NCBI GenBank assembly: GCA_037349315.1
Contig: JBAIAC010000004.1
Coordinates: 28,151,001-28,215,000, forward strand
Source: Chelydra serpentina
Lineage: Eukaryota > Chordata > Testudines > Chelydridae
Direction of reading: 5' to 3'
DNA: 64,000 nt
Numbering within the stretch: the first letter of the stretch is position 1; every line of letters starts with the position of its first letter. This document shows, in pieces, positions 58,364-64,000 of this stretch. Position numbers and translations under genes: made by a program. The notes under the pieces are model-generated. The model was not told the DNA's origin, made no database searches, and was given only the letters and a program-made list of their open reading frames with translations.

Positions 58364-59870
58364 AATGTGATAGCAATCAACAGGTTATAGATAAGTGAAG
58401 ACAATGCAATTTAGCACATCAGTGAATTAATCTATGGCTCTGACCCGCTGGTCTGTCAGTGTCATGGAGGGCAAATGGGACGTGTGGTGCCTAGCAAAGA
58501 GTAGATGCAGCTAGTGGGGGGTGAACACATGAACTGGATATCCCTGATAACATGGTCAGTGGTGAAATAGTTAATACTGACATTTCAATAGTCACCTTTT
58601 GGTTTCAGAGTTATCAAGCCATTGAGATGAATGGAGCAGGTCACAGAGCTATTGTTTCAGGCTGTGTATAGACTCAGGAAGACATCACTGTATCAGGGTA
58701 CACTTAGTTCATGTTGCTCAGGTTGTCTTCTGAAACATATTCCCACCAGTGGGCCTTGGAGGCCTTCCCCTCTCCAGCAAGAGTTTTCAGGGGAATCACC
58801 ATAGATCTTATACAAACTGCACTGTCTTTCCCCACACGTCTTGGAAAGTTCTTGCTTCCACCTGGTGCCACATTCTATATAGACTGCCAGTCAATAGGTT
58901 TGATTCACAGGGACTTCTGCCTCCAGAATTTTGCTTTGAAGGAATCCAACATCTCAAATCCCGACTTGGCAGATAAAGCTGAGTTTGGTCTTATGCGAAA
59001 CCACCAAGTGCTTCCTAATGATGAACCAGCTGAGACTTGCTCAAAGTGAGCATAAGCCTTAGAGAGCCTGGCCCACATTTTGAGCAAACTGGTTTGGTTT
59101 CATTACTACCATTTTACACACTAATAGACAACCCCTGCCCCACGCTTCTCATGTGGCTAAGGGCATTCTTCCTCCCCAAGGCATTAGAAGTGTGTGGGTC
59201 TCTGGTATAACTGGTTGCCTCGCTATGCGTTATTGCTACATAATGGCCTTCACTTTAAAGAAAAAATGGCATTATGTAAAACCAATGAGACATTTCTTAT
59301 ATAACAAATATGCCTGATGATGTTTTGCTCTCAAGCTATGCTCCATAGTCTAGGGCTATCTGCCCCACCTTGAATTTGACAGACAGACTGCCATAGATTC
59401 TCGTTATCTGTAGGAGAGGAAGTAAACCTGCTGGTAAATTGTGGTAGGGCATCAGTGAGATATTAATGGTCTCTGCTCATCAGCATCTCCAGAAATGGAT
59501 TGGGAGAGGGCAGGAAGGGTAGTGGTGCAGATGTCTATTTTACTAACAGCGGGAATGAGATTAAAAACCAAACAGGTTTTATACTGAGATTGACTGGAAC
59601 ACCTCCAAAGCTCAGTGCTGGGAAGAGACTTGGAATTCTGGTCAGGATCTTAATTCAGTCAGTCACCCATCTCCATAATGCAGGAAACCAACCCCCCAAA
59701 TCCCAAACTCCAAAACTTTGGGGAGGGGACGTGTATTTGGGAATCTGAATTTTGTAGCTGGCTTCTATTTCTATAACTGGCTGAACCAAATCCTCAGATC
59801 CAATCACCCCAAACACTGAGGAGATCTGAATTTTGCAGCATGTGCCCATCTCTGGTCTCACCGAGTGCTA
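58364..59870. other. Interval without a recognised gene
   Basis: Open frames such as 58711-59049 show no recognisable domain, and no splice or repeat structure is supported. Confidence 0.35.
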
Positions 59871-59874
59871 AGGC

Positions 59875-59960
59875 CAGATCCTCAAAGGCATTTAGGCACC
59901 TAGCTCCCATGGATATCAATGGGAGTTAGGCACCTAAATAGCTCTGAGGAGCTGGGCCTA
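59875..59960. repeat. Short palindromic repeat
   Basis: The segment catttaggcacctagctccc and the later gggagttaggcacctaaata are near-inverse arms around atggatatcaat. This matches a family of hairpin-forming noncoding repeats frequent in amniotes. Confidence 0.6.
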
Positions 59961-60834
59961 AGTAAAGTGCATTGGAACTGATTTCCCGGTACAGTCTGAG
60001 CCTTCCAGGGAGACTGTAGTTTCAGGAACTCTGCGGGATTGGGAAAGGTGTGTCTTGGGTATTATAATTAGTGCTGCTTGGCGATTTCCCATCAAAATGA
60101 CTTGCTGACTGAAAATGCCGTCTCTACTAAACAGGGAAAAATTTAATTTTGTTACAAATTGTTGATTTTCTCTCATGCAAACTGAAATAAATTATTTCAT
60201 TTCAGGCTGATTTGACTGACTCAAAATATTTCAGAATGTTGAACTGCCCTGAAACTTTTCTAGGGTACTGTCCCCGCTTCGGTATGTATGACCTGCATTC
60301 CGTGCTCCTAGATCTGTAACTTTGCAGTTGCAATTATGCATTGGCACAACTTTGCAATTACAATGGGTTGTTTTCTCTTCTGAGGTGGGAAGAATTTTAT
60401 GGACATTTCCCACAGTGTTTGCAGACTAACGCAAGCTGCTGACTCAGGTGTAGGCGTTGGCCTGGAGGGAAAAATGCTGGCAGTAATTCCAGACTCACAT
60501 TCACAAACACATAGAACAGAAAAAGCCGCCTCAAAGGCCAAATAAAAAAAGAACACGGAGACTAATATTTGGTTCTTGTTTTCCACCCCCCTTCAAGGTG
60601 GAATATGACCCTTTTCTGAAATATGATCTGATCCAAATACAGTGACTTTCTTTTTTATATGCAGCTGTAGGATATCAAAAGCTTAAGAAAAGACCACAGC
60701 ATTAAAAAGGACTGGTTAATTTTATAACCTCTCATTTGTAGTTATATCATCTTGCATTTCAATACCAAGGATCTCACTGTATTTACCAATATTAATGAAT
60801 ACATCCTCCTGTGTGGCAGAAGGTATTATTATAG

Positions 60835-61260
60835 TATCATAGAAATGTAGAGATGGAAGGAACCTCAAGAGGTCATCTAGTTCATCCCCCTGTGCTGAGG
60901 AAGGACCAAATATATCTAGATCATTCCTGATAGGTGTTTGTCTAACTTGTTTTTAAAAACTTCGAAGGATGGGAAATCCACAATTTTCCTAGGTAACCTG
61001 TGCTAGTGCTTATCTATTCTAATAGTCATCAAGCTTTTCCTAATATCTAAACTCAAACTCCCTTGCTGCAGATAAAGCCAATATTTTATAATTTATAATT
61101 TCTTGTCCTATCCTTGGTGGACGTCGTGAGCAATTGATCACCATCATCTTTATAATAACCTTTTACATATTTGAATAGTTATGTCCCCTTTCCGTCTTCT
61201 CCTCTCTAGAGTAAGCATGCCCAATTCTTTCCTCAGAGGTCATGTCTTCTAGCCCTATTA
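60835..61260 (-). mobile_element. CR1 LINE 3' fragment
   Basis: The plus strand starts tatcatagaaatgtagagat, then ggtcatctagttcatccccc, the inverse CR1 tail, and runs about 425 bp into the ORF2 C-terminus. The frame is broken. Confidence 0.85.
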
Positions 61261-61269
61261 AACTGAGGC

Positions 61270-63495
61270 ATGGAGAATCATTGAAATATAGGGCTGGAAG
61301 GGTCCTCAAGAAGTCATCAAGTCCTGCCCTCTGCATTGAGGCAGGACCAAGTAAACCTAGATCATCCCTGACAGGTGTTCGTCCAACCTGTTCTTAAAAA
61401 CCTCCAATGATAAGCATTCCACATCCTCCCTTGGAAGCTCATCCAGTTTTTCCTAATATCTAACCTCAATGTCCCTTGTTGGAGATTAAGCCCACCACTT
61501 CTTATTGTGCCTTCAGTAAACATGGAGAACTATGGATCACAGTCCTCTTTACAACTTCCCTTAACATATCTGAAGACTTATCAGGTCCCCCCCTCAGTCT
61601 TCTTTTCTCAAGACTAAACATGCCCAGTTTTTTTTTTAACCTTTTCTCACAGGTCTGGTTTTCTAAACCTTTTATCTTTTTTGTTGCTCTCCTCTCGACT
61701 ATCTCCAGTTTATTTACATCTTTCTGAAAGTGTGACACTGAGAACTGGACACAGTAATCCATCTGAGTCCTCACTAGCACTGAGTAGAGTGGGACAATTA
61801 TTTCCTGTATTTTACATATAGCACTCCTGTTCATACACCCCAGAATATTCGCTTTTTTTCATAACTGCATCACATTGTTTACTCCTACAGTAACTCCTCA
61901 CTTAACGTTGTAGTTATGTTCCTGAAAAATGTGACTTTAAGCGAAACGATGTAAAACTAATCCAATTTCCCCATAAGAATTAATGTAAATAAGGGGGTTA
62001 GGTTCCAGGGAAATTTTTTTCACCAGATAGAGATGCGCATTTCCAATTAGGTATCAAGAGTGGGGTCAGAAGTGCACTGCCTTGTAAATTAGATCAGCAA
62101 TCCCTGCAGCTGCAGCTTCTGCCTAAGGCAGCAGCTCCCTCCCTCGTGTGTCCCTGCTCTATGGAAGATGGGGTAAGCAAGGTGCAGGGGGACATTAGCC
62201 CCCCTCTTCTTCCCCTCCCCCCCCACAGCAAGTAGGCAGGAGTCTCGGAGAGAAGCACATGGCAGTGGGGGAAGGGACAGCTGAACTGCCATTGGTAGCC
62301 TGCGAACGACGTTAGAAGGGAAAATTTCACAACTGTAAACGAGCATGTTCCCTAATTGATCAGCAACGTAAGAATGAAACAATGTTAACCGGGACGACTT
62401 TAAGTGAGGAGTTACTGTATTCAATTTGTGATCCACTGTAACCGCCCAAAGTACTATCACCTAACCAGTTATCCCCCATTTTTTAATTGTGCATTTGATT
62501 TTTCCTAAGTGAATTACTTTGCACTTGTCTTTAATGAATTTCATCTTGTCCATTTCAGACCAATTCTCCAATTTGTCAAGGTCATTTTGAATTCTAATCC
62601 TGTCCTCCAAAGTGCTTGCAACCCCTTCCAGTTTGGTGTCATCTGCAAATTTTATAAGCATACTCTCCACTCCATTATCCAAGTTAATAATGAAAATATT
62701 AAATAGTATTGGGCCCAGGACTGACTCCTACAGGACTCCATTAGATACATCCTCCCAGTTGAACAATGAACCATTGATTACTACTCTCTGAGTGCAGTCT
62801 TTCAACTAGGTGTGCACCCACCTTGTAGTAATTTCATCTAGACTGCATTTCCCTAGTTTGCTTATGAGAATGTCATGTGGACCTGTGTCAAAAGCCTTAC
62901 TAAAATTAAGATACATCATATCTACTGCTTCCCCCTATTCACTAGATCAGTAACCTTGTCAAAGAAGGAAATTAGGTTGGTTTGGCATGATTTTTTCTTG
63001 ACGAACCCATACTGGTTATTCCTTATAACCCTATTATCATCTAGACTCTTACAAATTGATTTAATATTTTGTTCCAATCTCTCTCTAGGTGTCAAAGTTA
63101 GGCTGACTGGTTTATAATTTCTCAGGTCCATTTTGTTCCCCTTTTTAAAGATAGATACTATATTTGCCCTTCTCCAGTCCTCTGGGACCTCACCTGTCCT
63201 CCACGAGTTCTTGACGATAATTGCTTTCGAGATTACTTCAGCTAGTTCCTTAAGTACCATAGGATGATTTTCATCAGGCCCTGCTGATTTGAATACGTCC
63301 AACTTATCTAAATATTCTTTAAACTTTTCTTTCCCTATTTTGGTTTGCGTTCCTTTCCCCTTGCTGTTAATATTAATTGTGTTGAGTATTTGATCACCAT
63401 TAACCTTTTTAGTGAAGACTGAAATGAAATAGGCATTAAACATCTCAGCCATCTTAATGTCATCCGTTAAGTGTTTTTCCCAAGCTCTCACAGGA
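61270..63495 (-). mobile_element. CR1 LINE, 5'-truncated, split by a Tigger-like element
   Basis: The 3' end lies near 61270 (gggctggaagggtcctcaag). Minus frames 61834-61502, 62682-62461 (with catalytic FADD) and 63491-62922 (FVKKKSCQTNLISFFDKVTD, SAGPDENHPMVLKELAEVIS) follow the ORF2 order. The coding region is interrupted by several frameshifts and stops and by the insertion at 61888-62417. It ends at about 63495, within the region N-terminal of the RT. Confidence 0.92.
61886..62419. mobile_element. Tc1/mariner-superfamily (Tigger-like) element, 530 bp
   Basis: The element 61888-62417 starts cagtaactcctcacttaacg and ends cgactttaagtgaggagtta plus ctg, flanked by TA on both sides. The ends are inverted over about 19 bp. 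It disrupts the CR1 between the RT block at 62461 and its downstream portion. No transposase frame is present. Confidence 0.88.
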
Positions 63496-64000
63496 AATAT
63501 GAGGAAGAGGAGGGGAATAGAGCTCAGATCTTCTCACTCCCAGTCCTATGGTTTAGACACCAAGCAGGCATTACTAAATGCTAAAATTGGGGCAATCATA
63601 TCTCATGCTTCATGGGGTGCCTGTATACTAGAAATGTTTGTATCTAGAAACAATGTTAGCACTAGTCTAGCTAGGATCCAAGTGTTCCTACCAGCCTGTC
63701 ATGCTCTGTATCATTTGTGCTCCCACTAACCTTTCTGCATAGTTTCAAAGGCAGTGTGCATAGAGCTAGAGCTCCATACAGTACCCAGCCAAAATGGCTC
63801 CTCCTCTTCCAAATAATAAGGAGCTATGCAAGCTCTTCAGTGAACTCACACAACCTCCAGGTTTTCCCACACTACAGAGCCAACTTGGGCCCCTACATTC
63901 CATCAGTATGAAGCAAGCAGAATGTTACCAGTTTCTTATCAGCTGCTAATGCTCTAGAGATCTACTGTCCAGCAGACGAAGAGAGCTGGAGAGCAGTTCC
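63496..64000. other. Right edge of the window, no feature recognised
   Basis: Sequence around 63510-63570 (cagatcttctcactcccagt, gtttagacaccaag) hints at a tRNA-like SINE. No exon is seen. Confidence 0.3.

Noticed and set aside
58711..59049. 112-codon plus frame as a gene
   Set aside because: No family resemblance and no promoter or splice signals; treated as chance.
1..64000. CRISPR array, operon or phage-like system
   Set aside because: The base composition, introns and repeats are those of a vertebrate nuclear genome. The only regular array is the 49-bp LTR minisatellite, whose units have no spacers.

Overview
This is nuclear DNA of an amniote, most likely a turtle or a closely related sauropsid. 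The repeats are dominated by CR1 LINEs, including one copy with a long open reverse transcriptase frame and typical (ATTCTATG)n tails. There are also many hAT-type elements with 8-bp duplications, Harbinger-like MITEs with TWA duplications, Penelope-like elements carrying a GIY-YIG domain, MIR-like SINEs and solo LTRs. The turtle assignment is inferred from this repeat mix. No bacterial, plasmid or organellar features are present.

Two protein-coding genes are recognisable. CWC15 (spliceosome-associated protein) is on the minus strand. Four coding exons lie at 14697-10531, and a 5' UTR exon (about 16970-16779) lies in a CpG island at about 16.45-17.33 kb. Its last roughly 80 codons are not in the window, so the final visible intron exceeds 10.5 kb. 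ENDOD1 is on the plus strand in two exons, 38185-38472 and 48202-49365, and is complete at 483 codons. CWC15 next to ENDOD1 agrees with the amniote gene order known from human 11q21.

Layout: 0.1-3.5 kb, a TIR transposon family and a minus-strand CR1; 3.67-6.12 kb, the long-ORF CR1; 6.1-8.5 kb, mostly featureless intron; 8.58-9.33 kb, a hAT MITE; 9.35-10.13 kb, a Penelope-like element; 10.5-17.3 kb, CWC15 exons and promoter, with a hAT inside a MIR; 17.35-38.1 kb, an intergenic stretch of nested transposons; 38.2-49.4 kb, ENDOD1; 49.4-64 kb, the ENDOD1 3' side with three LTRs, a 49-bp minisatellite and two CR1 copies, one split by a Tigger-like element.

The genes do not form a pathway or operon. 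The most interesting signals are structural: a perfect 36-bp-arm palindrome at 29.45 kb, a 23-bp microinversion inside a Penelope fragment at 40.77 kb, an inverted LTR arrangement at 43-44 kb, an LTR with a tandem array inside it, and an endogenous-retrovirus LTR with a tRNA-Arg type primer-binding site. I found no convincing new multi-gene system.
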